Under the pieces are notes generated by a model. That model saw only the letters and a list, made by a program, of their open reading frames with translations. It was not told where the DNA came from and ran no database searches. Of a DNA stretch of 64,000 nucleotides, positions 32,606 to 43,430 are shown in pieces; positions within the stretch are counted from its first letter, which is position 1; each line of letters begins with the position of its first letter. The position numbers and the translations under genes were made by a program. Source of the stretch: Nectonema munidae (lineage: Eukaryota; Nematomorpha; Nectonematoida; Nectonematidae). The stretch covers positions 1 through 64,000 of the forward strand of contig JAUIRK010000908.1 of assembly GCA_030549495.1 (NCBI GenBank), written 5' to 3'.

Positions 32606-32821
32606 CAGGGTCGCACATCCTAAAAAATTTTCGGGGGCGAACATTTTTTTGTATAATTTTCAAAATTTATTATAAAAGAATTTTTGTCCAATGAACATAC
32701 CACCATTGTTAGCCGAGATTTTCTTGCACTGTGAGCTCTCAATCCCATTACAACTGCAAAGATTTTATGGAGTCAAACTACCTTGTTTGTAATTTTGATT
32801 GCATCAATCTTCTAGCTCAGT

Positions 32822-33631
32822 GGTTTTCACACTCGAGTCCGCGGTGCCGCAAAGTTGCATGGTGATAGAGAAAGGGAGAGTGAGTGAATCTTTTTTCGCA
32901 AAATATTGCACCAATATTGCCATTAGCCATTTTTGCCAATAAGTCACATTTAAAAAGAATAAATAAGTTAGTCTTTGAATTAAGTACTATTTTTTTCTTT
33001 TATTGCTTTTCAGGCCTAATTTGTAAATGGGCATTTTTCTTAATGGCTAAAAAAATAAAATATGACGACTCACACTTGAAATTTCGTTTTACTGCATTAA
33101 AGTCTGGTAAAATATTAAAAAATATGGGTTGTCAAAAAGTCCCACAACATAACCTTGCTGCAAATATATATTGAATGTGCTAAGAAGTTCTCAAGTTGTA
33201 AGGTTGAAGCATATGATCCTCTCAAACGATTCCTTTAGAAGGCTAATAGGAGAGATGTCTGATGACATGACAGACGTGGTTTTATTGATTTGGAATTCGA
33301 TTTTCAACTTTTTTGCTAAGATTGATGAAACAATAGATGCTGCAAACTTATCTCAGCCTTGCGTTTACGTACAATATGTATATGACAAGAACCTGGTAGA
33401 TAATTTTTTATTTTACGAAACTCAGCAATAGAACAACTGTAAGAGAAACATTTGACAAAGTGATAAATTTTTTTATAGCAGATGGTATTAAGTCGGAATC
33501 TGTCTAAGCAAAAATCTCCAGATGTAATTGGAACCCAGTGCGCGGAGCCATAAAACCATACCCGATGAGTTAAAAAATGTTTCAATGAAGTCATTAAAAG
33601 AGTGTATTTCATTAAAGCAAATGCTTCAAAT
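32822..33631 (+). pseudogene. ZBED5-like hAT fragment, N-terminal to middle part
   Basis: It starts with the hAT-end-like CAGTGGTTTTCACAC. The plus strand then reads MAKKIKYDDSHLKFRFTAL, VVRLKHMILSNDSFRRLIGE, FAKIDETIDAANLSQPCVYV (DESTDIAxLxQLxVYVRY in intact relatives) and AXSHKTIPDELKN (ALASKTMPPELKxV). It is interrupted at 33631 by E2 copy 2. A further piece of the same protein is at 36975-37150. It is broken by frameshifts. Confidence 0.65.
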
Positions 33632-33745
33632 CAGCACATCCTCCAAATTATTAGGGGGGGGGGGCGAAATTTTTTTGTTGCAATTTTCAAAATTAGTGGT
33701 CTGGAAATACCAAGGGAGACCAAATATTTAAGCAATCCTTTAAAA

Positions 33746-34708
33746 GGTCCTCAGACATTTCGCCCCATTCTTTTTATAAGACAATTCGCCCCATTATTTT
33801 CATAAGACAGTTCGTCCCATGGACAATTCGCCCCATTATTTTCATAGGACAATTCGCTCAATTATTTTCATAAGACCGTTCGTCCCATGGACAATTCGCC
33901 CCATTATTTTCATAAGACATTTTGTCTCATGGACAATTCGCCCCATTATTTTCATAAGACATTTTGTCTCATGGACAATTCGCCTAACTATTTTCATAAA
34001 ACAATTTGCCCCATTATTTTCATAAGATATTTTGTCTCATGGACAATTCGCCTAACTATTTTCATAAAACAATTCGCCCCATTATTTTCATAAGACATTT
34101 TGTCTCATGGACAATTCGCCTAACTATTTTCATAAAACAATTTGCCCCATAAAATAATTCGCCTCATAATTTTCATTTAGCACTATTGTTTTATAAAACC
34201 GTTTTTTCAATTTTTTTAGACTCTTTTACGCATTTTTCATAAGACTATTTTTCGTAAAACGGTTTGGCATATGAACGTTTTGCCTAATATCACAACTCAT
34301 CTCAATAAAAATAGCTAAATTTTAATTTTATTTAGTTTTTTGAAGAATTGTTTTTTGAAAGGCAGTTATTTTATAAATGAAACAAATATTTAAGATTTTT
34401 AAACAAAATAAAAATTAATATCTTGTAATTGTAATATCATTGTAATTATCTTTTTCTTCAATTTCATCATCAATAATTTAAAATTATTTAAAAGTGATAA
34501 AAAAATTAACAGATAAAATAATTAATTTGAAATAATTTAATAGAGATAAAATAAACAAGAATATAAATTTTTTTAATAATTTTACACATATAATAAACAA
34601 AGATGGATGAAACAAATAGCCTATGAGACAATTTGTCCATGGGGCGAATTGTCTATGGGGCGAATCATCTATGGGCGAATTGTCTATGGGGCAAAATGTC
34701 TGTCGACC
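33746..34708. mobile_element. 963-bp inverted-repeat element with CTTTAAAA duplication
   Basis: The ends GGTCCTCAGACATTTCGCCCC and, reversed, GGTCGACAGACATTTTGCCCC form the terminal repeat. Flanks CTTTAAAA (33738-33745 and 34709-34716) are identical octamers. Copy 1 of the host element has the uninterrupted site (CATTAAAA, then TAGAG). The left 400 bp is a tandem of units such as ATTTTCATAAGACATTTTGT and GGACAATTCGCCCC. The right end has four units of ATGGGGCGAATTGTCT type in the opposite sense, so the repeats can pair. The middle is AT-rich and non-coding. The octamer duplication suggests hAT mobilisation, though the ends are not CAG. Confidence 0.75.
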
Positions 34709-35354
34709 CTTTAAAATAGAGTGTATTCAGCGCATATCTAAAGTCCTAAATTTATAAGACTACTTTATATTTTTTTTTTACAAAATTTGTGAATTAAATA
34801 CTATACTTCCAGCGAAAATATTTTAATTAAGCTTGCAGAATATACACTAGTTTAAAAAAATCCAAAATTGTTAGGGGGTGGAATAGGCTTTTAATTTGAA
34901 AAATGAAGTGTCTACCAGGCACATTACAGGAATTGATGAAAGGATATTTGATTCATAGAGAAAACAAATAACTGAAGGTTAAATAGTTTTATGAGTGAAT
35001 GTAGTCTAAAGGAAAGAGTCTACTAGACACCCTGCGATATTTATATGAAAAAATGTGATTGATTCAGGGGCAAGTGTATAAAATGAAATTATAATTGTGC
35101 AAACAAAAAATAAAGATCATATTATTTCATTTTACTCAGCATCATTCAAAAATAGTTTAAAAGCTAAATTGATACAAGCCACAAAAAGTAAAATAACTTT
35201 TAACATTTTGCAATGATTTCCCTTTTATAATAAATTTTAAGGGAAAAAAGTTTATCAGAAAAAGTTATAGAGCTTCAACAAAAACTAAAAAATTTTAGGG
35301 CGTAACTTAAGTTTTTTGAAAACTAATTTGACGTACCCCCTACAGCATACTCTA

Positions 35355-35510
35355 TGGGTGGTATGGCAGGTTGGTTGAGATGATGGACTCAGCACGGAAG
35401 CCTCTGGATTCGATTCCTCATCGATACGAATTTGTTCATAGTTTGGCATAAGCGGTACATCAGTGCCTTGTCAACAAAAATATACCCGCTGTACCTTACC
35501 TTTTACTTAA
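35355..35510 (+). repeat. tRNA-derived SINE, copy 2 (in E2 copy 2)
   Basis: This is the same insertion as 26650-26805, with box B GGATTCGATTCC intact here and the core GTTTGGCATAAGCGGTACAT. Confidence 0.55.
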
Positions 35511-35675
35511 AATTGAAAAATTTGCTACATAGTTAACATAAGAGAGAAAGGAAAGAAAATAAACTAATAAAGCAATTTTCACTATTTTAAAATGGGACCG
35601 TCTGTTCTCAGAATAATTTCAAAATAATAGGAGGTATAAAGATTTAGAGTTTATTTGATATTTTCAAATTTATAA

Positions 35676-35775
35676 CGGGGCGAATTGTCCATGAAACAAA
35701 ATGTCTTAATGGGACGAATTGTCCATGGGACGAACTGTCTTATGAAAATAATGGGGCGAAATGTCCGAGGACCAA
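35676..35775 (-). repeat. short remnant of the GACAATTCGCCCC element
   Basis: Units ACGGGGCGAATTGTCCATG and GGGACGAACTGTCTTATG end with ATGTCCGAGGACC, at the position equivalent to 27005-27312 in copy 1. Confidence 0.6.
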
Positions 35776-36276
35776 ACTAACATAAATCAAAGTATACGAG
35801 AAAAGAAAACCATTGCGTTTTTTTGAATATTTGTCTACAAATAAAATTCTGACAGCTGTCATAAATAATAGATCAAGTACATTTTTAACAACTGAAACGT
35901 TTTGTTTCGATATTATATTTTTACTATAATAATTAACAAATTTTCTTTAAAAAAGGTATTTGATTATGTACAGTGTTACTTATAAAATTTAACAATCGAA
36001 CATTATAAAAGATATCTCTGCTCAAACATTAAGAAAATAGAGTATTCTTGCTTTTAACCCGAATAGCTAGTCAAAATATTCATTCCCAAATAGCTATTAA
36101 AAAAATTTCTTGACTCGAAAAAATAAAAGTTTTCAAATGTAACAAACGTAGTGATAAAGATTAAATGACGTTTGTCGAAAAAAATTCTTAGCGCGAGTCT
36201 AACAATATTCATTGATATAAAATTGTAACAATTGGAAACTATTTTAATTTAACTCTAAATGCAAATTAGATAGAAG

Positions 36277-36483
36277 CAGTGGTGTAACCAGAAAAAAAGT
36301 TAATGGGGGGGGGGGGGGGGCACAATTTAAAAACAAAAAACGTGAGCAACATTTTGTATACTTTCTTGATCCTTTCATTGGGGAAATTTTCAAAAACTGA
36401 TATCGCATAAGTTGCATGCGTCACCATGCGGTACATAGGAGTGTGGGCACGGCCCCTCATGCCCCAGCCTAGCTACGTCACTG
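36277..36483. mobile_element. 207-bp hAT MITE, copy 2
   Basis: The ends are CAGTGGTGTAACCAG and, reversed, CAGTGACGTAGCTAGG, with an 18-base G run inside. Flanks GATAGAAG and GAGAGAAG match at 7 of 8. It is orthologous to 27825-28029. Confidence 0.7.
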
Positions 36484-36910
36484 GAGAGAAGAGAGCTGAA
36501 TGAGATAGGAGAGCTTAAAGAAAAGAAGAGAACTTGAATGAGAGAAGAGAGCTTGAGTGAATGATTGAGTTTTAGCAGAGAAAGCGGAAGAGAAAAACAG
36601 AGGAGAGAGAAAGAGAATCACTGTGACAGAAGATGAGAAAATCTAGTGGATCATCAACATGTGTTTGCCCAAAAATACTATAAAGAGGAGACATTGTGAT
36701 AAACATTGCTGACTTATTGTGTGCATATTGAAGCAATGGATTATTATTATTATATAGCTCTCACGCATCGTCTAAAATATGTTCGATAGGAATCTCAAAG
36801 CAGCTTGGCATGTGATGTTAGATTGATTCGAAAGTCTCCATTCTTCATACATAGATATCATGATCATCATACATGTTTTATAAACAAGCAGCAACTCTTA
36901 CTTATAGAAA

Positions 36911-36985
36911 ATTATTGGGGGGGGGGGGCGAAGGTCATTTTCGCCCCCCCCCCCCTGAAAACACATTGGGGGGGGGGGGGGGGGC
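36911..36985. repeat. cluster of G and C homopolymer tracts
   Basis: Three tracts of 13 or more (G, then C, then G of about 18) within 75 bases, separated by CGAAGGTCATTTTCG and TGAAAACACATT. The G-then-C pair can form a hairpin. They appear to be remnants of the G-rich termini of E2-like elements. Confidence 0.6.
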
Positions 36986-37155
36986 GGTTTGTTTTCAGAT
37001 TTGAAAAACTCTTGTTGCACTCAAACGTGAGGTGGCTTTCCAAAGGAAAATTTTCCAAGCGATACAATGGAAAAAAAATCCAGCGATTTCTGGATGGCAA
37101 ACTAAACATGCATGTAGAATTTTCTGATCTCCATTTTCATATATTTCTATAATTT
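36986..37155 (+). pseudogene. ZBED5-like hAT fragment, continuation
   Basis: The plus strand reads FEKLLLHSNVRWLSKGKFSK, the LLxHTEVRWLSRGKVLxR block of ZBED5/GTF2IRD2-type hAT proteins, followed by KIQRFLDGK. It continues the fragment at 32822-33631 after the E2 interruption. About 20-30 residues between the pieces are missing. Confidence 0.7.
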
Positions 37156-37664
37156 TTAATAAACATATTTGAATATATGAATTCCTTTAATCTTGCGCTG
37201 CAACCATTGTAAGAAAAAAATGAGAGCTTTTGAAATGAAGCTGGAATGATTTCATTCTTTGACAAGAAAAATGTTGCTAGATTTTCGAACATATTTGTTA
37301 ATTCCCTTTATTTTCTTAATCTACAAAAATTTGAAAAATTTATAATTTTGAAAGTTTATAATCTCGATTAGTAATATGGCCTCAGAAGACTTCTTAATTT
37401 AAGAACAGTTTATTGATTTGGCCAATGATTGAGGAGGTGCAAAACATGATTTCCTGAAATATCTCATAGCGATTTTTCGATTGAAATGGGAGTCATATGC
37501 TTGCAAAGATTGCTCTGAAAGCTGATTCGATTTGCTACTACATATGACAGCAAGCGTTAATATAGCTTAAATGTGCATTACTATAATAAAGAAGTGAACA
37601 TTAGTGAAAAAAATAGATTTTAAAAATTTACCCCCCCCCCCCCCCTCTTGGATGTGCGCCCCAG

Positions 37665-37890
37665 ATCGCAGGATTTAAATAAGTTTGGTAAAGCTGCTTT
37701 GATTTCTCGACAAAATAGTTGTAATAATGAAGAAAACATGGATGAAAAGAATCGTTTAATTTCTAACAAGAATGGTAAAATGTGCATTTGATGACTGTTC
37801 GAAAAAGCGAACTATTGAATGTGTTAAATGTGACATTGGACTTTGCTTCACTTGCAATATAAAATCATACATCAAATTAACAAAATAGTA
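37665..37890 (+). pseudogene. piggyBac-B transposase, C-terminal cysteine-rich end
   Basis: Read in two frames after the 5-kb insertion: LNKFGKAALISRQNS, then DCSKKRTIECVKCDIGLCFT ending CN. The CxxKKRT...CxxC...LCxxC arrangement is the cysteine-rich zinc domain at the end of piggyBac transposases. It completes the piggyBac-B relic that stops at 32605. Confidence 0.7.
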
Positions 37891-38224
37891 ATAAATTTTT
37901 GTTATACATATTTGAGTTAATATTTTTCTCAAATTTTGTTATTTAATAAACACCTATTATATGATATATCAAAAAATTATTATAGAACCAATAGAGGTAG
38001 AATTAAATTAAAAAACTAAGTAAATAATTAAGAAAATAGGTAACAAACTAAATAACTGATCAACTTACGAAACAGATAACTAAATTACTAAAATTAAGAA
38101 ATTTTTGAAAACAATATGAAGATGATATTGGGGAAGTTTTTACGATTACAAATGGGGCAAGTTAACCATACGCTTTAAAAAATCTTGCCATCTGAAAATT
38201 TCAACTTTACAAACGACTTTACGA
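37891..38224. other. AT-rich spacer
   Basis: It contains degenerate TAACTAAATAA-type strings but no element ends or genes that can be supported. Confidence 0.4.
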
Positions 38225-38370
38225 AGTAGGTTTCGTTAGATACTGGTTTTCATTAACTCAAGGTCTTGGGTTCGATTCCACATCAAGCCTGTTTTCTTCA
38301 TAGTTCGATATAAGAGGCGCAAATGGGCCTTCTGGATAAAAACACCCCACGATACCTTTATATAAAAATC
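38225..38370 (+). repeat. tRNA-derived SINE, copy 3
   Basis: Box B-like GGGTTCGATTCC is followed by ATCAAGCCTGTTTTCTTCAT, AGTTCGATATAAGAGGCGC and a CGATACCTTTATATAAAA end. The order is the same as in the 40.6-kb copy. Confidence 0.6.
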
Positions 38371-40609
38371 CACTATAATTAGACTAAACATAAAAGAATA
38401 TTGTAATAAATAGAAGTTATAAATATTACATATAATTACCAATTAAATTAAGAAAAAAGTAGATTTTTTTTAAATTTTAAGCTTAATGCTATTGGAAGAA
38501 AAATGGATTGAAATTTCAAACGAGCATTTTGGACAAAATAAAATTAAAAAATATATAAATAATTTTAGACAAAAAAATCCTATTCTATGTAAAATTATTA
38601 ATAAAAAATAATAACGAATTTGTTTTTATATTTAATTTTTTTAATAATTCAAATATGTTAAATTATTTGATAAATTAAAAAAAATTAAAGATATAGCAAA
38701 AATATAAAAAAAAAATTCTAAAATTTATTGTATTTTTTTTTTGTTATTTATTATTTCTTTTTCATAATAAAAAAACATTAACTTTATATTTTTTGTTTCA
38801 AAAATATTTTAAGTGGTTGTTTTCGCTTTCCTATTAGGCTCTATTGTTAGGTATTGGATTTGCTAGCTATACATTTTTAATAAAAAATTATCTTTAAAAA
38901 ATAAAAATAAAATTAATCATGTAGTTTCTTATATTATAGGTATTTTAATTTATCTAAAATTTTTAAATCTTTATTTAATGTGTTTTTATCTTATAACTTT
39001 TCATTAATTTTTGTTATTAAATTTTATAGAGAATTGAGGTAAAACTTGAATCACTTAATTTCAACTTATAAAAGTCTGTATGAATATGTTTTTGAAAAAT
39101 ATTATAATTTTATAAGATATATTAACTTATCTTAGAAACAGTATCTCGTAAAAGAAGGATATTGACCCATATAAATGAACTCGGGGTAAAATAATTAATA
39201 AATTTAAATTTTTGATAAAATTTTTATTTATTATACTAATAAATACCCAAGATTCTAATAATTATTAAACTATTATTGTTTAACAAATTTAAAAGGTTCT
39301 CTTTTAAGTGATTCTTCTTCCCCAATAGACTCTATCAATTCAAATTAAAATTGTTTTAAATACAAATAAATTATATTTCAATTCGCAGTACATACAAATT
39401 CAAAGTAGTTAAAATTTTACCAGCCATTAGTAATGTTGGATTGAATTGGAAAAATTGATTTGCACCTTGTTTGTAATATTTCTTAGCTTGTAAGTTTCAT
39501 TTTTTTTCACTACAATTTAATTTATAGTCTGACATGAAATTAGCATAATTTTGTATCCATTATCTAAAATTCTGTTATTTATTTTTTAGATAATTTTTTT
39601 AAATTTAAACGATTTTTATTTTAATTTCCTAGAGGGGCTATTTTGTAGCTATAGAGATTTTTCATGTCAATAAACTAAGTATTATTTTTTGAGTTAATTT
39701 TATTTATATTTCTTAAATTTTGACACATTTGTAGATTACATCGTAGACTTTTTACAATTCAATTTTTCATTATTAAGGTTTTTTTCAGAGTTTAATTTTT
39801 ATCCTAGATTACAATTCATTAAATGTGTACTTTTGTAATTATATGCTGCCATAATATAGTTTAAAATACAAAAAAATTTAATTTAACTGTGGATAAAGAG
39901 CCTATTCTTAGTCAAAAATATCTCACATAATGGTACTAAATTTCTTACTGGTAATACGATGAGCGATTCGTTTGAAAAACGTATGCTTTCGTTAATTTTT
40001 CCACTTATATTTTGTATGGTCAATTTGAAACGTATTTTTGTTATGACCTTAATGTGTTAGAGATATATATATATCCCAAAATTAAAGTCTTTCTAAATAT
40101 ATTTATGCAAAAACTAAATTTTTGTACTCTTTTGAACTTAAAAGAAATATTTTTATTTTTTAGTAATTATTTATTGAATCACGTTATTAAATACGGATAT
40201 TTTTTAATTGATTTCTGTAAGCGGGACATTTTTCAATTAATCTGTAAAATGAAATAGAGGCATGACTAAAAAACAAATTAAGAATTTTACACACGTACAT
40301 AACGGGCTGTGAAACCAGTCCCCAATCATATGTTTCAGGGAGCAAAATACATTTTGGTTATCAGTTTAAACTTGACATTTTTATAATTATCACTGAATTA
40401 TTGAGTATTAATAATAGGGATTCAGGAAAATGCTCTCTTTTTTCATATGTTTATAAAAATTTGAAATACCTTTTAATAATTATCCCTCTCTATCTTTAAA
40501 TATGAATTTGATGCACACGATTTTTGGTTATCGTATATACTCCGCTACAAAAGCCAATCAGATATTTTTGAAGGAGAAGGGAAAATTAAAAGTGACATAG
40601 GGGCGTGAA
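38371..40609. other. Very AT-rich DNA, no gene seen
   Basis: Low-complexity A/T runs throughout. No motif-bearing frame was found; the 81-codon frame at 40012-40257 is hydrophobic low-complexity and not credible as a gene. Confidence 0.5.
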
Positions 40610-40750
40610 TGAGGTTGGATATATACTGGGTTTCGATAACTCAATGTCTTGGGTTCAATACCGTATCAAGCCTACTTTCCTCATAGTTGGATACAAGCGG
40701 CGCAATTGTGCCTTCTCGATGAAAATACCCGACGACCGTTACATTTTAAA
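40610..40750 (+). repeat. tRNA-derived SINE, copy 4
   Basis: GAGGTTGGATATATACTGGG, box B-like GGGTTCAATACC, then CATAGTTGGATACAAGCGGC, GTGCCTTCTCGATGAAAATA and CCGTTACATTTT. This is the best-preserved core. Confidence 0.6.
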
Positions 40751-40919
40751 AGATTTTTTGTTGTTAGTAAAAGATCATTCAACTCTAAAAATAGATATTT
40801 TTATAAATCAAAAAATAGTGTTATTAAATAGAAGTAAAAATTTTGATTTTTTTATTTGAAATTTTATTAAAAAGTTAAAAAATTTATAACATAAACTTAA
40901 CTGACCGAGAGGGGGCAGC

Positions 40920-41089
40920 CAGTGGCGTAGCCAAAAAATCGAAGTTGGGGGGCATGCAAGGAATTTAGGAGGGCAAGCATATTGGAAATAAAATAAGAAC
41001 TTTAATTAAGTAGTAAAAATATTTGGTATTTGGGGGGCAGAAAAGGTATTTGGGGGGGGGGGGCTGCCCCCCTTCTGGCTACGCCCCTG
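40920..41089. mobile_element. 170-bp hAT MITE with perfect 8-bp duplication
   Basis: The ends CAGTGGCGTAGCCA and, reversed, CAGGGGCGTAGCCAGAAG form the inverted repeat. Both flanks are GGGGCAGC (40912-40919 and 41090-41097), an exact hAT-length duplication. A G/C run precedes the right end. The exact duplication suggests a fairly recent insertion. Confidence 0.85.
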
Positions 41090-41097
41090 GGGGCAGC

Positions 41098-42854
41098 TGC
41101 CCTTATCCCCTCCTCTGGTTGCGCCTTTGCTCGGCTATCATATGATCTAGCTTACTATGCGATCCTTAAATTTTTCATCCCAAAAGATGATTTTATACCT
41201 TGTGAATCATGAAAGTTTCCTGTTGTATGCAGAGATTTCATTTGAACAAATTAATATTTGACACTAACGCCAATTTTCTAATTCCGTTATTTTTTGTAGA
41301 ATAAGTCAACTTTATAAATTCCATCATTTAATCTATTTCCATCTATGTGCTAATTCATAAAACTTTTTCCATGTACATTTTGTCATTCTCAATAATGTCA
41401 ATAACTGTTTCAATAAGCTTTAAATGTAAAAAAAAATGTATGATTGAAAAAATTTTAACGCATATTTGACACCCACAATATTTTATGTTTAAATAATGTT
41501 CGTGGTGTCCCTTAATAAAGGGTCCTTATTGGTCCTTTCGTGAATACGGCGCCTAAGTTTAACCTCGAATTTCCATCCCACAATGAAACATTTCGGACTT
41601 TTTTCAAATGCGTAGCGAGACGTTATTCTTAAGTAAAAGCCATTTATTTATCAAATTACTCTATTATATCGGAATTAAGTGAAACCAAATTTCAGATATA
41701 TTATATATTTTATTTATCAAATTACTCTATTATATCGGAATCTTTGATATAAATTCAAAAAATAGAAGGTTGGTCATCAAACCATAACAAATATAACTTA
41801 TCAAAAAAATGAAACTTTAAATTCGATTTAAATATATATTTATAAAAGACAAAAATTGAATAATATGTTGAACTTTCTTGGTTTAAATAACAACCATTTT
41901 TTCTGAACTCTTCAAAATTTATTCAGTTGCCGTGATTTTTTTCAAAATAAATTTTTTTGCCAAACATATGTCGTTGAAAAAGGAATCACGTTTTCAGATA
42001 ACATTTTTGGAGGTACAAAGATATATTTAAAAACTTTTGTGCCTTATACACTTTTTTCTTACACTCCCTAGGGAGTGAGTGGAGATTGGACACCCCTCAG
42101 TTTGGAAACCATTGCTCCCAAAAGCGTTATGAAACGAATGCACATGGTTTAGTTAATATATTCGTGTAGATTTTAATATCACGTTTCTACGCTATTTTAC
42201 TTTTTTTTTATTTCGAAAGCAATTTTGATACACAAAGATAATCTTCCTGGGTTATTAACTTCTTCACTTGTAAATTCTATACTCCATAGTCGATTTTATA
42301 AAAAGTATAAAACAAATATTGAGATAAAGTAATTTGTATTCTTTCTATGAAACAAAAGCATTAAATGTCGAACCAATTTGTATAAATTTTTTCGGAATTT
42401 TTACCTTTATTAGGATGGAAAATCATTGTTTGCAAAGGTAAGTGATTGGAAAAGGCAGGTCCTTTTTTTACTGTCTTCTCATACGCCATTTAAAAAAATT
42501 TGACATCAAAAGATATGGAAGATCTAATTTTTTCAAATTTAGTGTAAGCTTCTTCTAAAGTAGTTTGAGTAAATTTTAGATGTAAAAAGGTATGGTGCGA
42601 CCAGATGCGTAATAAAATGGCAGCTTTACAAAAGGGAAAGTTGTTTTTGGTGCCACATAATAGGGGCAGTAAATGTTCTATTTTTTGTTTTTATTTTATT
42701 GTACTCCTGCATTAACTTTAAAAACGTTGAAATTTAACTCATAGAGTAGTGTAATAACCATATTGGCGAATTCCGAGTCGCAGATTTTAAAGGGATAGTA
42801 GTTGCAATTGATATCTAATAAAATTTATCAGTCAGTCGCATTTTTGGAGTATTA
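41098..42854. other. AT-rich spacer with a hAT-end-like string
   Basis: A 33-bp string (TTTATTTATCAAATTACTCT...) is directly repeated at about 41642 and 41710. Near 42090-42120, GTTTGGAAACCATTG looks like a hAT right end, but no left partner was found. Otherwise featureless. Confidence 0.4.
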
Positions 42855-43365
42855 TAACCCGTTAACGACCAGAATAATCAGACGATATCTAATGTAAAGC
42901 AGAAGATTTGTATTAATGAGCATTGATAAACGCAGACGATTTTATTTTTGTAAAGTCGACATATGTCGATTATGGTCGATAACCGGTATAAATGGGTTAA
43001 CCCATTTTAGACCAATTTTCCCAAAAGGAACGCGGTTAGCGACCTGAGTCGACAGAGGTCAACTTTACAAAAATATAAATCGTCTGCGTTTATAAATACT
43101 TTTTAACCCAAATACAATGAACGTAACCTATATGTGACACCTTTTAAATAAAATCGCCTGCGTTTATGAATGCCTTTTAATACAAATCTTCTGCTTTACA
43201 TTAGATATCGTCTAATTACACTGGTCCTTAACCGGTTAATCCGTTAACGACCAGAATAATCAGACCATATCTAATGTAGAGTAGAAGATCTGTATTAAAG
43301 AGCATTGATAAACGCAGACGATTTTAATTTTGTAAAGTCGACTCTGGCCGTTAACAGGTTAATAA
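42855..43365. repeat. palindromic repeat with CCGTTAACGACC ends, one and a half copies
   Basis: The left arm (ACCCGTTAACGACCAG, ATCTAATGTAAAGCAGAAG, AAACGCAGACGATTTTA; 42857-42960) is inverted at 43150-43240 (AAATCTTCTGCTTTACATTA, GATATCGTCTAATTACACTG, GGTCCTTAACCGGTTAA). A third, direct arm follows at 43243-43350. The GCAGACGA motif is also in the TTAA MITEs at 20135 and 30560, so this may be a larger relative. Confidence 0.55.
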
Positions 43366-43369
43366 AATT

Positions 43370-43430
43370 AAATAGTAATTACTAAAGTCGTCTGCTTTGG
43401 TCGTAATTCGTTTAATGTTTCTTTAAAGAA
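43370..43430. repeat. fragment of the TTAA MITE family
   Basis: AATTACTAAAGTCGTCTGCT followed by TTGGTCGTAATTCG matches the right half of the MITE at 20135-20229. Confidence 0.45.

Larger units (their letters stand above)
33632..36604. mobile_element. hAT-type element E2, copy 2
   Basis: This matches copy 1 (25891-28142) nearly throughout. It begins CAGCACATCC (five bases shorter than CAGGGGCGCACATCC), shares the G run and the AGTGGTCTGGAAATACCA stretch, and stays similar up to GAGAAAAACAGAG. Differences are a 963-bp element at 33746-34708 absent from copy 1, a shorter remnant at 35676-35775, and scattered changes. The left flank is CTTCAAAT; no matching octamer was found to the right, so the right boundary here is set only by the loss of similarity to copy 1. 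Confidence 0.6.
32606..37664. mobile_element. 5-kb hAT-type composite inserted in piggyBac-B
   Basis: The left end is CAGGGTCGCACATCC and the right end, reversed, CTGGGGCGCACATCC (12 of 15 match, with the last bases diverged). Flanks ATCGCAAT (32598-32605) and ATCGCAGG (37665-37672) share the first six bases. Together they behave as a hAT insertion that split the piggyBac reading frame after FRREIA. The content is itself composite: a ZBED5-like hAT fragment, E2 copy 2 with its own insertions, and G/C homopolymer tracts. Confidence 0.55.

Noticed and set aside
33819-34093. Repetitive frames encoding SWTIRxxIFIKxFAP-type peptides
   Set aside because: These are translations of the tandem units in the 963-bp element, not a protein gene.
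25893-36604. CRISPR-like or phage-like reading of the regularly repeated ATTTTCATAAGACA units
   Set aside because: Units are unequal, have no unique spacers and sit in a transposon of an animal genome.
30290-38090. Degenerate TAACTAAATAA-type strings near 30290-30410 and 38000-38090
   Set aside because: Too irregular to define a unit; may simply be AT-rich composition.
42080-42125. hAT-end-like GTTTGGAAACCATTG
   Set aside because: No partner terminus could be identified within several kb.
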